Assembly (NCBI GenBank): GCA_033807695.1
Contig: CM066307.1
Location: 1,426,001 to 1,490,000, forward strand
DNA length: 64,000 nt
Direction: 5' to 3'
Origin: Daedaleopsis sinensis
Lineage: Eukaryota; Basidiomycota; Agaricomycetes; Polyporales; Polyporaceae
Shown: positions 1 to 12,600 of the stretch, piece by piece
Numbering within the stretch: position 1 is the stretch's first letter
How the letters are laid out: each line of letters opens with the position of its first letter
The notes under the pieces: model-generated
Seen by the model: the letters and a program-made list of their open reading frames with translations, nothing else
Databases searched by the model: none
What the model was told of the DNA's origin: nothing
Position numbers and translations under genes: made by a program

Positions 1-1532
1 TTCGACTATCGGCCGTTCCTCTGCATCTTCGAGCTCCTCGCGCGCACCTTCCGCTGCTCTAAGCCGCAGTCTAAGCTCCCAGAAACCCGACTGCGACCCT
101 CGGCCTCACAAGGAAGCGTCTGGAGCCCGAGGCGGTCGCGTCGAACATGCCGCTTGAGATCACGCTTTTCCGATCGACCCAGCTCGCGTGGGTGCGGAAG
201 GATAGGCGGGTGTAACAGCGGCATCCGCATCCCCACTCTCCGGCCCCATCCACGCGTTCCTCTTTTCCAACTCGCTCCTCCGCTGTACCTCAAACTTCCT
301 CTCCCCACATCGCTCTCAACTCTTGCACAGCGCGCCCTGCCCGACCGCGAACATCACATAAGGACGCTGATCACGTCCATATCCGAGCACAATGGCACGC
401 CCATACCTGGTATTAACGAGGACCTCGAGCCCCACGCCCATTCCAGGGAGCCTGAGAGCCTGCCGGCGCGGATCGAGAAAGAGTTGCAGTTCACCGCATG
501 CTGTCGCGCAATGCAGTTTCCGGGTTAGCCGTTCCATTCTGTTGTCTCGCGCCCGACCGTGCCTCCCGCTTGGAACCGCGCCTGGTAAGTGGGCGGGACA
601 CGAACACGAAACGGCGACCTGGGGAGCACGAGCACAGCTCATGGCATAGTGAGTTCTTGCAGGTTTCGGCATGCAATCGAGGCACGGACCCGCCGCCGCG
701 ACGAGCGGTTCGCAGAAACTCACGCGAAACTCGAGTGCGACTGCGACCTGGACTAGGGAGAAAATATGAGAGCGGACCGCGAGAATGGGCGACATGGGCA
801 AACGATACCATACCACGGAAGAAGTCGACCTCGGACCCAGTCTCAATCTTCTTCGCCTCAGGAGCCATGGGCACTCTGGCATCCTTATCTCGGGCCGCTC
901 TTCGCCCGCCGAGCGTTTTGCTGTAGATGCGATGGCGGGCGGGGCAAGGGTAGCAGATGGCCTGCTCTCCGACAGACCGACAGCAAGACTGGTAGCGGGC
1001 GCGACGGTCGTCGACGCCTTCAGCTCGGCCTGCACCTCTCGTTTCGGAGCGACCTTGGCCCTGGGGGACTTTGGCATCTGCTGGAAGGCCGCAACATGCG
1101 TGGGTGTCGCAAGGAGAGCATCGGCGGTGAGCACTGATTTTCGGCCTCGGCTTCTTGAGGATCGGCATGCCGCTGACAACGGTAGATGAGTCGGCTGGTG
1201 GCTTGCAAATGGAGTGAGAAGAGACAATGAAGCCCACTGAGCAGAGGAATGGGGTGGCGCGCTGTGTGCGGGCGGGAAACAGTGCTCACAAGACGCAGCG
1301 GCTTTGGCTTCGGCGGAACTCGACTGTGTCCCATCGGAGGCGCCCCAGCGACCGCATTCGCGGTCGGGGCCAATCGTATGCCCCAGGAACGCGGACTGCA
1401 GCTACCTCTCGAACGACGCATTCGCGGGTATGACCTGATTCATCGTCTGGCTCACGAATTTGAGAGGCATGATGTATTTTGGTGGTCCCTGGCACGATAA
1501 CCGCTCTCGCCGCTGCGGGACAGCGACGATCT

Positions 1533-1877
1533 TCACAAACACCATTGAGTTACTTCTGAGTCAGCAGTAGATTTCAACGGACTCGCCATGAGAGTCACCT
1601 TCGTAATCCCTTCCTCGCTTATGAGCACGATGAAGTGGGGGGCTTGCTTGTACGCTTCGGTGGTCATGCAATGGAGATTCTCGAACGCGGCATTGTATTC
1701 GATGCGCCAAACGTCCGGATTGTTGGAGATGCGGTTCCTGCGAACGTGAGCGTTGCGGACTAGCCACACGTTCTCTTCATGTCGGGAAAGATGCATACGG
1801 CTGAGTCTGTTTATGGACTTCAACCCGTGGCTCCGGTAAGTAGCGCTGTCCACGCTGCTGTCGTAGATACTGTGCAT
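1533..1877 (-). CDS. Hypothetical protein fragment
   Basis: An open frame of 114 codons with mixed, protein-like composition (motifs such as NVWLVRNAHVRRN and APHFIVLISEEG). I do not recognise the family. No signal peptide, membrane segment or catalytic motif is visible, and no flanking exon was established. It could be one exon of a larger gene, a decayed remnant or chance. Confidence 0.22.
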   Translation of the reverse strand: MHSIYDSSVDSATYRSHGLKSINRLSRMHLSRHEENVWLVRNAHVRRNRISNNPDVWRIEYNAAFENLHCMTTEAYKQAPHFIVLISEEGITKVTLMASPLKSTADSEVTQWCL

Positions 1878-2115
1878 GACATTAATGTCCGCCTGTTTTA
1901 TTCCCGCCGAAAGTTATTGAACTCACGCAAATGATTGCTTGATATGCTAGTGCTAGAAGTGGGCTCGAGCACACTCTGTGCTGCACGATGGGCACCACCC
2001 GCGAGCGTGAGAAGCGTATGCCATATTAGTACATCCGAGCGCTACTACCGGCGCACAATTTACGACCAAAGTTCTTCTTGAACTTCTCCTCGACTGCATC
2101 CCCCTACCATCTCTC

Positions 2116-2180
2116 CCAGCCCCCGCTCCCCCAGCCCCCGCTCCCCCAGCCCCCGCTCCCCCCGCTCCCCCCTCCCCCCT
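2116..2180. repeat. C-rich 15-bp tandem repeat
   Basis: Three near-identical copies of a unit reading cagcccccgctcccc, followed by a degenerate C/T tail. It is a simple repeat in otherwise unassigned DNA. Confidence 0.8.
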
Positions 2181-5100
2181 CAGCCGACGACGGAACCCGT
2201 CCGTTTTGCTTCTATACCGCTGCTGCGCAAGACTGCGCCTCCGCCTTCGTGGGTAGTTCCCGATTCTTACTCCCGACTTCAGAGCTCACCTTAGCTCTAT
2301 CTTACCGCGAGTTTTCAGGGAATGCACCGTTGCAACTCAGCGGTTCCTTATGCACCCACAAACAACGCTGTCTACCGTCTAGGTACGTGGACTGTGTTTA
2401 ATCTTCCTGACCGTAGGGTTCCGACGCGGGACTGTGACATCCATCAACCAGCGACTGCTGGTACCGAGATTAGGCTGCTGTAGAACCGGGCGGGGAGCGG
2501 GCGAGTCTACTCAACACATCTAAACAGACAATCTCGCCCTCTTGCATGTAGATCGTTTCTTGATTTACTTCCCTCTCGGTCGCTGTTAGCTAACGTGCCT
2601 CTGCGTTGCGCTTGGTTACCCTGCAGGTGCGCGTCTTCGCGCGGAATCGCGGCATTTCGTCTGCTATTAACGCAGTGGATGCAGCTAGCCTGGGAGATGT
2701 TACAGGCCGCTGCACCCGGGCTGGCGCCGCGCGCGGGGCCGGCTGCGTGCAGGACGTGTGGAGCGGTGGCGAAACAGACGAGAAGGGCCGGACGACGGGA
2801 GCGGCTGTCGGGGGATGGCCAGCGGCGGGTGTGGAGAACTGAACAGTGTGAATTCGGTCTGTACACCCTGTAAGTACATTTCTACAGGCAATACAGTCGG
2901 TCCACGTCTGCTGTGAGCGCGGCGCGATTCCGTTTCGAACCGACTGGCCGGTCGCGAGCGGATGCCGAGCGATTCCCGTCGTGCGGGCAGCATTCAAGTT
3001 GGGAGACGGCTTCAAGACCCAGGCACGACCCCTCCATCCGCGTGGTCTGAGTGGGGTCCTGTACATACAGATAAGCCGGCCGGTTCAGCGTGTGCGCAAG
3101 GACTGAGACGGCGCGAATATGCTCTCTGTGGATGGGGATGTTGGCCCAGCCACGCAGGCCCAACAGACACAGCTACAGTTACCCATGTGCATCCACGGGT
3201 CGCCTGCATCACGAGTACGCCGGTCGCTGTGCAACGTCGAAGGTACGTATACAACGAGCATGCAGAGTATCACTGGCGAACAGCACGATGCCAACGGGCT
3301 GACGTACCTCTGAGCCTCTTCGACCCTGCGACTAGGCAGCCGGATGCAAAACTACACCTGTTCGCTAACATCGTATGAGGAGATCTATTACAATAGCTAT
3401 TAGGGACTGCACAGACTAGGGTCGAAGCTGTCGTTCAATTCGACGCCCTGCTCACTAAATCTCGGAACGGGGAGCCTGGTGACCGAGAGACCTTGTGCTA
3501 TACGAGACAATCTCGGCCGCCGAATTTGAATGTTTGTTATCAGGTAGCGAGTAGCAGTATGACGACCAGTTCTGCTGGGGCTGACGCCATGCTTGCGTGT
3601 ATCTGCTTCTGCTGCTGGATTCGCGGCCCCGGACGCCGGTGGGACAGTTGGCGGATGTGCCGCCGGTTGAACTCGAGGGGACACTCGTTGTAGATGTGCT
3701 CGATTTGCGCGGCGGAGGCACGACGAGCCCTCGCGTGCTCCATTTCGGTACCCGGGAAATTAAGAATCCTAGTATCGCCGAGTCCTTCTGGATGACCTAC
3801 AGCGCATATATAGTTGAGTTATCTTCTGCGTAGCGGCATATCGTCCCATGCCAGCAAGGTCTGGCATCGCCCGGCCCTTACGCAACTGTCGGAGCTGCGA
3901 TTCAACAGTGTCCGGTGATCTCGAACGCCTCCCCGCGTCGATACCGCCGATAGAGTCATTGATTCGCTCTTCGCGTAAGTGTGAATCTCCGAGTCCGCGG
4001 CAGACAGCGCCCAGTAGATCGTGGCCCTTAGTCGCAATAGCAACAACATCGAATACAACCGTCACCGAGGATGTGTCAGTCGCGTGCTTGTGAACCGAAC
4101 GACGACGCCGCGTGGGATGTCCGGGCGGTACCAGACGGCACCCTGCGGTACCTAGATTTGAGACAGAAGCGGACTGTGGGGTGACGCCTGGTGACGGTCA
4201 TCCCGAGAGAGTCGCTTGAACTGAATTATCAACATTCCAAGTCAGAATAGAACCAGCTGACAAGATACAACCTACTCACTGTGAGGTTTCCACCGATCGA
4301 CCCGGGGCGCCATGCGTTGCGCGCGTGTGAGCCGAGAAATTGGGATCTGCGGCAGGCAGATGCAGAAGCATTTTGCTTCCGGCGATCGAGTTATGGATCG
4401 CAATCGCCGAGCATCGAAGAGATGCGGCTTAGTACCCTCCGTGACGTCATCGGGGGTTCGTCGCTCAAGAAATCATCGGGATCGCGCTTTCGACGTGTTT
4501 TCCAAGCAGAGAATATCGCATTGTACAATTCGTGCACTACAAATTTTCGGCTTACTTTCCGTGAACGTATAGCCGGCGATCGACCCAGAAATCAAGAAAC
4601 TACCTCCAAGACGCGCCATTCACCGTGGTGGCGTGAACCCCCTCCTGCCCGTGTAGCCAAGTGAGTGTGACTCGCTCCTAAACACATCAACCGGGAAGAA
4701 TGGGGCCAGCGCGACGCGGCGCGCGCCATCCGATGGTGACCCGGAGTGCACCGATAACCGCGCCAGTACAGGCTTGGTATCGCTGTGATGCACAATGAGC
4801 ATGACCTTTGGAGAGTGGAACATCATAGCCCACTCACTTCGCATAGCCCGTCCAACGCGTTGCCAATGACGATGTGCATGTAAGAGCCTAGCTCGTTCCC
4901 GGAAGATGTATTACACAGACATCGCACATAAGTAGCGTAAGCAAAGCCGACCACGCTGCGTATCAGATATACGTACCTGCAGCAGAGATCGTCTCTATTG
5001 CGGACGACACAGTGCGCGTTTGAACGACGCTCGAGGGCCTGCGGTACGAGGTGGGTGGGAAGGAGGGGTACCAGTACAGAGAAAATACGCACCTGACGGC

Positions 5101-6167
5101 TGGGTACGACGCCAGAACGCCTTCGCGACTGACGCTACGAGTCGCACTTCAACCCGGAACCTGGAAGACAAACATAGCGGTACTCACGAGCTCTCCCTAC
5201 CCACCGTCTCATACCCAGCTTCCAGATCCTCCGTCGCGAACGCTCCGGCAACCCCGCGAACGCTATCCAGGACCGCAGCAACGATCGAGCCGCTTGGCCA
5301 TTGAACGACATCGCTTTCCGGGCCAGCGTCCGAGTAGGTAGTCTCCGCAAAACGACTGTACGGGGGCGGTGGGTCGACAGGAACGCTGCAAACAGTACAA
5401 ATTGAGCTTTTGTACCAATCACACAGCGCGGAAAAGGGACTAGAGACACACCTGCTCGACGTCCTCCTCTCGCGCAATTCGGGGTGAGCGTGTCCATACA
5501 GCTCATCTTGCGCGGTAATAACCATAGCGAGAAGCGAGCTCGATTGAATGTGGGGAAAGCAGGGACAATGGGTTGGATCTTGGAGAGCGCAGAGCTGTAG
5601 AAAGATATTGGAAGAAGGGGGCCAGACGTTCGTGATAGCTAGCAAAAGAACGGAAACGAGAGACGTGCACGAGAAAGAAGGTAGAGGAGGCAACGAGAGA
5701 CGTGGCTCGGCAATTTGGGTAGGTACTGCAGCCCCGGGAAGATGCGATCGGATCTGTCCCACGTATCTCTGCGCACGGACCATTGACATCTATGGTGAAC
5801 TGCGTCTTCGAGCCTTGCACACGTTACTACACGGGCAGAACCCTCCGGAAGCTGCCAAATGTATGGACACGCGGCACAGGGTAGTCGTCGGGCGTTCCAG
5901 AACGAAGAAAGTGAGAAATACTTTACCTCTAGCCCCTACAATGCGACGTGTATCAATGGGATTGAAGCGCGTTAACGTGGATATTAGTCGAGACTTCCCT
6001 TCATTGTAGAGACCGAGAGCTACAGGACGTTAACGAGTCAAACTGCGGTCTATTAGACGTGGCAGTGCCGACTATACAAACTGTATCACAGACTGTAGAT
6101 CGTCCCGAGAAATCGGTTCCTTACTATAGCATATAGGCGCGAAAGCCATCAACGCACGTGGAGAGGG

Positions 6168-6339
6168 AAGATAAGATTGTGCTCTGCCATCTATAATCTT
6201 ATCGCAACTGACGGGAAGACAATCTATCTAATCGCTCTAGGTATCTTGACTAAAAGATAAGATTGTCCTCTGCCATCTATAATCTTATCGCAACTGACGG
6301 GAAGACGATCTATCTAATCGCTCTAGGTATCTTAACTGA
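6168..6339. repeat. Two-copy 86-bp tandem repeat with internal hairpin
   Basis: Two direct copies start at 6168 and 6254 and differ at only a few bases. Each contains GATAAGATT followed about 17 bases later by its complement AATCTTATC, so each unit could form a stem-loop. The repeat lies just left of the transposon nest. It may be a fragment of another element; no coding potential is seen. Confidence 0.85.
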
Positions 6340-6655
6340 TAAGTACTAAGTGCCCGGTACCCGGACGATCAGTTATCGGCTTAGTCATGCACCCGTCTCT
6401 GGCCATCTCTGACGTCCTTCGTGGCCAGGTTTGCCCCGGAGGGCCGATATCTATAATAAGTGCATCTGGAAAAACCTCTTTGGCCAATTTGCACTTATTA
6501 GTACTATTTGGCTATTTTAGCTCTGATAGCACTTATATTGCAAATTTGCGAGGTATAGGAACTAAATGAGCAGCATTTTCGATAATTAGACTCAAATAAG
6601 CTGAAAATATATGCTATTCACAAGTTAGTGAGGCATCAGCCCACTCTGATTGTGG

Positions 6656-7276
6656 TTTACAGCTATCTCAAAAATCAGCGTCGTTTCGCGCGCCCGCGGG
6701 GTGTGTGCTCGGATCACGGAAACCCCCGGCCGAGGCCCGGCGCCCAAACCTAGCGCTCATGCCTCCGTCGACTTCGAGCTCGCTGCGGAGGAGTCCTGGC
6801 TGCTCGCAGCGTTTACTACTGACATAGATACGTTCCTACTCAATGACTCGTACTACTCACATCTTTACTCGAATGTGATGAATCAGTTCTGGAACACTTT
6901 AGGACAGGCATTCCAGTTCCAGCACCCTCCACGGCCCGCCTCGTGAGCCACCGTGACTGGCAGGTGGGCGCACTGGTTCCTCGTTGGGAGTTGTCCGAAT
7001 CCTGCTCCACCACTCCCCCAAGAAGTCTGCGGGGAGCCGTCGTGTGGTCTTCTTGAAGCACTACTAGAGGTCACAAGTTGGTTACAGAAGACTGAGCAAG
7101 AGAAAAGAACGAGGGAGCGCAAAGCAAGCGCAAAGGGAGTGTTCAAATCGCGCGACTTGCAGAGGTCGCCGAGGGGCGCTAGCTCACAGCGCCAGGCCTC
7201 GGCCGGGGGTTTCCGTGATCCGAGCACACACCCCGCGGGCGCGCGAAACGACGCTGATTTTTGAGATAGCTGTAAA
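6656..7276. mobile_element. GC-rich MITE-like element with 87-bp inverted ends
   Basis: The first about 87 bases, opening TTTACAGCTATCTC, are repeated almost perfectly in inverted orientation at 7189-7276. The element is about 620 bp, far more GC-rich than the AT-rich element it sits in, and has no convincing frame. Long near-identical ends suggest recent movement or a foldback class. No target duplication could be fixed, because the flanks are themselves repetitive. Confidence 0.75.
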
Positions 7277-7440
7277 ACCTCAAAAACCTCGACAGGAGAG
7301 TCAAGGAATGCAGTATTATGGGAGGGAGGCCTGGGCAAAAATGCGAAAATTAATGGCTATACCAGGAATTGAACCCAGGACTTCACCTTTTAGAGACTTT
7401 ACCTACCAGACCATATACGAAAGCTATCATACACTTCAAC
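7277..7440 (-). mobile_element. tRNA-derived SINE-like copy, inverted pair, left member
   Basis: Read on the minus strand, an A-box-like stretch (TGGTCTGGTAGG) is followed by a B-box-like GGTTCAATTCC, then by a tail shared with the right-hand copy (GCATTTTTGCCCAGG, CTCCCTCCC, CTCTCCTGTCGA). Internal pol III promoter boxes plus a conserved non-tRNA tail are what a tRNA-derived SINE looks like. It is not a functional tRNA, since no clean cloverleaf can be drawn. Confidence 0.55.
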
Positions 7441-7739
7441 CACTGCTCTATTGGACCTTAAATGTGCTTCAAGGTAGGCACACTATATACAGTCTTTCGC
7501 TTCACTTGAAGATTTCTACCATAAGCTCACCTCTTGGTGAGTCCCTACAGGCTATTACTAGTGAAGTTTACAGCTAAGGTAAACCTCAGAGTGCATCCAT
7601 GACTATATCCTAGGCTGTAAATTAAGTTGCATTGGAATAGCTGTTGGTTGCAGACTGCAGTGACACTCCTCCGGAAGGTGAGCTCAGAGTAGAAATCTCT
7701 AAGTGCAGGAGGAGACTCTATATAATAAATATACTTCCA

Positions 7740-7905
7740 CCGCTAAGTATGGTGTAATGGAGTAGGGGTTAAAGTGTCCCACTCTGTGTCTGGTTGTTGG
7801 TTCAATCCCTGATGTGGTCGTTCTTTTTCGCATTTTTACCCAGCTCTCCCTCCCATATTACCTTATTCCCTGACTCTCCTGTCGATTTTTTTGAGGTTTT
7901 AAAGC
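7740..7905 (+). mobile_element. tRNA-derived SINE-like copy, inverted pair, right member
   Basis: An A-box-like TGGTGTAATGGAGTAGG and a B-box-like GGTTCAATCCC are followed by the same tail as the left copy, with the order conserved (GCATTTTTACCCAG, CTCCCTCCCAT, CTCTCCTGTCGA). The tRNA-like parts of the two copies have diverged more than the tails. Together they form a palindrome with arms of roughly 160 bases and a 300-base loop. Confidence 0.55.
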
Positions 7906-9688
7906 ACAATAGGGCTGGATGATACATCAGCCTGACAGACAGGAAGTGCATATGATATGCTACTGTGACCATAATCTAGCACTTTTTTGCTGCAAATAAT
8001 CTGCTACTTTCACTCATTTTGTACCATACCTTGCAAAAATGTTGCTAAATTCACTAACTTGCTAATTCTGTCGAAATATCACCAATTTTCTCTAATTGGC
8101 TGGGGAGGTTTTTCCAGATGACTGGCGGGACATACCGACGTCATTGTTCAAGAACCCGGGGTCGATGATCGGCGCCTTCAACGGGTCCGTCGAGTTGATA
8201 TGCTGGGAGGTGCGTCGTCAGCCAGGATGAGGCGGAGAATATGGCGCGATTTACGTACGACCGTGCCACGACTGAACGCATGCTATTGTCCATAGAGAGT
8301 CGCGTGAGTGGTGTTAACACTGTGTGCGATCGCTCACATACCATGAGTGTTGTCCAAAGCGTGATATAGACTGAGTTCGGCGCAGGGCTGGCGGTGGTCC
8401 GTCCACCCGTAGGGAACATGATGAACTCCAGAAACGCGATGTCATCTCCGGTCAACCAATCCATTTGTAGCTTGTACTGCGCCTTTGTCTGTGGGGACAA
8501 GCCGGAAGTGTTGACTAGTGCTGAAGCGCCAGAGTGCAATGATGACAGAACGTCATCAGAAACGACCGACTTCGCAGGCACGAAGGCTAGTGCGAACTGC
8601 GCAGAGGCGAAGATCACAGTCGAGTTGGCCGCGCTATGGACGATCGACTCAGAAGGGACCAGGAAAAAGTAGCAAAAAGGACGTACTACTCGGCTTGTTG
8701 CTCGGCCAGATAAGTCGCGTTGTTCCTCAATTCATCTTTTCACATTATCAGGTATGCGATACTCTAAGATCACTGAGATACATACCATACGTGAAAACAG
8801 TGTCCAGGAGCTCGAAGTCTTGTGCGACCAATGTTTGATCCTAACCACCAGGTGTGAGAAGAGGAGATTCAGCACACGGGATCATGATGCTCGCTTACCT
8901 GGAGATTCTCGCCCACACCAGGCAGATCAACCAGTGTCTCTAAGCCCACAGACTCGAGTATCGTCTTGTTACCGATACCTGGTATATATTAGACCAGGCC
9001 TCGGAGTATCGCACGCCAGGTGATGCCACTTACCAGAGAGCTCGAGCAGTTGCGGCGTCTGCACCGTTCCTGAGTAACTACATCAGTCAAATAAGTACGT
9101 TTCATTGAGATCGTACCAGGCTTACCGGCTGCAAGGATTACCTCCTTACGCGCAGTGAGAGTACCAGTGACACCGGTGCTATCAACCGCAGTAACGTCGA
9201 CACTTGTGGCTTGCAGTTGTCCTTCGGAGTCCTTCACGAAGTTGACACGCGTAGCCTTCGTGAAATCTCAGTCATCGGCTCATATCACATGAATAAACTG
9301 AGCGGTAGTGCCTACCTGGGTGACCAAGTAGATGGTCAAGTTCGGCTTCTCCACGCTGCTGTTGTAGTAGGTCACCGCTGAATATGATCGTGTTCCTACG
9401 TCCTTAACGCGGTCAATTGCCATCTCGCAATTGTATACGCCAGTGGCGTCACCCATGTACTAGTCTGTAGTCAGATACATACATTCGTGAAGTAAGCAAC
9501 AAGTCGAGTCGTACCGGATCGCTGTTGGTCGGAATACCTAGTGCGTTCAAGGTCTCAACATAGGGAGTAGTGACATTGCTGTAGAACACGTTATACGACG
9601 GCTGTGTGCCACAGAATGTGCATGAGTATGGAAACATCTCCCGATGCAATATATGCGCTCTTACCTGAACCGGCCCTGAACTCCCATG

Positions 9689-9696
9689 GTACTCGT
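9689..9696. repeat. hAT target-site duplication, left copy
   Basis: GTACTCGT directly precedes the transposon end TAGTGATG and recurs exactly at the other end. Eight bases is the duplication length of the hAT superfamily. Counting one copy only restores an uninterrupted GMC reading frame across the site. Confidence 0.92.
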
Positions 9697-12600
9697 TAGT
9701 GATGCAAAGTCCTGTCAAGTCCGGTCATTTAAGTCCTTGCCTCATGACCGATGACCGTGACCCGACCGGACCAGCTACATTGAGGGATAACCTGACCGGT
9801 CTATCGGTTATGCCAGAGCCTGACCGGACTCCGGTTCAGTCTTCGGTTTCAACCGGTCACTGACCGGAATGCGGTCTTGACCGGTCATAACCGGTCTTGA
9901 CCGGTTTACTAAACCTGTCAGTACAGCCAGTTAAGTACACTGGACTTGCAATGAGATTCGATGTTGTAGATACAGTTATATACTGGCAGCATCATTGGAG
10001 TCTACTCATCATCATCAATGCACGCGAGAAGCCCCTCCTCCTCCTCGAGGTACACAAAGTCTTCCATAAAGATCTCCTCCACGTTGGCAGCTGCAAGGCG
10101 TTCATTCTCCTTCGCAAAATTGACTGCTTTGTCTTTCCAGTAGTATTGAAGGCATTGAAGCTGCTCGAAAAGATCAGGATGTATACGCGAGCGTCGGTCA
10201 GTGGCAATCTCTTTCCCACGAGAAAAGAGAGACTCGACGCCGACGGTTGCGGCAGTGATGGCGAGTATATCTATAGCGATGCGGGCAACAGTCGGATAGA
10301 TGGCCGCGTGTCTCTACACGGGCCCAATCAAAGGTCAGCTTACAGTGGGCTGGAAGGAGAGCGGGCCGGTACGTACGGACCACCATTCGAGCGTGTCCAT
10401 GAACTTGGTAATGTCCTCGGACATTGGGTGGCTGAGGTACCTCTGCAGTTCGGAACGCCAGCCGTCTTCTCCCTCGTTCCCTTGACGTCGCTTGGCACGG
10501 CGTGCGCGATCGTGGTCATCCTCGTCTTCGAGATTGAGGTTGCGAGAGCTCTGAGCGCTTGAGGATGTGGCACCTTGCGGCGCTACACCCGGGCCACCGT
10601 CTACACCATTGGCCCCACTGTTGTCCTTGGGAATGAATGGAATGCCGGTTTTGGGGTCGAAGCGAAGTCGTCTAGGCCAGTAAGCCTGCATCTAGATGCT
10701 CAGAGGTCAGCATTAAGGGATATTGAGGTCGCAGTAGATGTCCTATAGGCTAGTACTCACTGCGCTCTCGACGATCTTGTGCGCATGCTTCTGCCAATTC
10801 CGAGGGTTCGGTACGTTATCTATAAGATCTTGACGGTATTCGGCCTCGCCACCCCAGTGTTCTTCTATATAGTCGAGTTGAAAATACGGATGGGCGACTG
10901 CGGATTATTTATATCAGTCAGAACCGGCACATGTGATCGGGGACGGAGTGAGGTACTTACACAGCGCAAGTATGTACGAGCTCGAATTATCGAGCCTCTT
11001 GTAGTACTTGACGAGCTTGTCTAGGCCACAGAGCAATGCGTCGCGGAAGATCCCGAATGCCGGATCCTTTGATTTTTCTTCCCATCGTGATGCCAGTGTT
11101 TCGAGGATTGGAATTACTTGATGGAGGGTCGGAGTGCGTGTCGAGGAGCACATCTGATGATAGCGATGTGCATCCTTCAGGTATATACAGGGTGAGATCA
11201 GTATACGGTCAGCCAGGCATTAGGTGTAAGACTCACGAATACGATCTTGCTGCAGAGGTGTACGCGCTCCCAGTCAGCGGCAGACATTTGAAAGGCCGTC
11301 CATGGGATCTTCTTGGTCGTCCCTTGGCCGCGCAGCGTCGTAATTGGCCCGTAGGTCAGATCTGCAGTGCGAACGAACTGATCGATAAACTAGAGGCGTG
11401 CGAGTGCTATTAGTGTGCGAAGCTCGAGAGCGACAGCGACAGCGAGGCGGGCGCACCTTTCGCAGTTCGTACGCACGCGCGAGCATGCTATAAGCGCTGC
11501 CCCAGCGCGTGTTGCTGTGGAGAGGAATGACGAGAGGGGTCTTGATCCCCGCGTCACGCTGGTACGCATTGAAGACGTCTTTCCGTTGACCGGAGGCTTG
11601 AATCTGTGACAGAGGTTGTGGTCAGCAAGGAGGCAGCAGAAGACGAGCTGCAGAACGGATCAGAACGAAGCATACCACGCACTTTGACGGCGAGCGTGCG
11701 GATTACCGCAATCACGTCCAGTCCACCATTAATCGCGTTCTCCTTGTCACTTGGGTCGAAGTCCCAAATCGCTTGCTTGCTCTCGACAATCCCAGTTTGC
11801 GTGACTTCGGACATGAAGTCTTCGATGGCGAGTTGAATTATATGTCCTATGCAGCTGTGAGATCGCAAATCAGCCAGTTGTCATGGCGGCAGAGCGAATA
11901 TAGGTGATTGAAGGGTGGCAGGTGCATGTAAAGTAGCGGAACACGTACCTTAGCCTGCGTTCCGAGGGCTTCCAGTCTCCGAGTAAGCCACGTCGCGCAA
12001 GGCGCAGTCCCACCTCCTCAGCAGCCGTCCCATTGTTCGAAGCACTATCGTTCGTGATGTGACCGAGCTAAGAATGTATTGTCAGTCTAGCAATACACTG
12101 CAGGGTCACGCGAAATCTGCCATATGTCAACTGCACGCTCACCTTGGTGCGGGATTTCGACGTGACTCCAACCCGGTCGAGGAATGCCATGAGATACTTG
12201 CCGAGATTCGATCCGGTGTGCTTGCCTGTGACCTTGTGGCAGGCAGCGACCTCGTTGCGAAAGGTCCACATGCTAGTTTGAGGATTGATCGCAATCCAGT
12301 GGACCAAGAGGCCGAGATACGCGTCGGAGGTGTGGCCAGCGGTCCACATGTCCCACCCGCATGATACGTCGCCTGGTGCAGATCCGATCTCCTCGTTGAG
12401 GGCCGCGATGAAATCGATGAACGAGTTCTTGATGGTGTTCCGAACGGCCGCGCGAGTGGGTAGTTCCGAGCGTCTCGTCTTCGGACGCATTGAGACTAAG
12501 CAGTTGTGGAAGTGCACATCATCTGCGAGGGCGAGAGCCTGAAGAGTAGGAGGGAGAGGAGAGATCAGTGAGAACCTAACCTAACCCAAGTATCCGAGTT

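Larger units (their letters stand above)
1..6100. other. Gene-poor left end, no supported gene
   Basis: No recognisable protein family was found on either strand. Long open frames exist, for example about 300 codons on the minus strand at 316-1227, but frames overlap on both strands in GC-rich DNA and none shows a known motif or a convincing exon chain. A minus-strand stretch near 5180-5510 has somewhat protein-like composition, but I cannot extend it into a gene. Decayed coding sequence is possible. Confidence 0.5.
6463..8120. mobile_element. Non-autonomous DNA transposon, about 1.66 kb
   Basis: The ends are inverted copies: CATCTGGAAAAACCTC starts the left end and its complement GAGGTTTTTCCAGATG closes the right. 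The similarity continues inward in degenerate form for roughly 150 bases, including a shared TTGC(A/G)AGGTAT stretch. No transposase frame is present. The right end abuts the decayed GMC gene, close to an exon-intron boundary. I see no clear target duplication, so the superfamily stays open. Two younger structures are nested inside: a GC-rich inverted-repeat element and a pair of tRNA-like repeats. Confidence 0.7.

Noticed and set aside
316..1227. 303-codon minus-strand open frame near the left end
   Set aside because: Overlaps similarly long frames on both strands in GC-rich DNA and shows no domain, signal or coherent exon structure.
7355..7430. Functional tRNA gene on the minus strand
   Set aside because: Only A/B-box similarity; no complete cloverleaf or acceptor stem, and the tail matches a second inverted copy.
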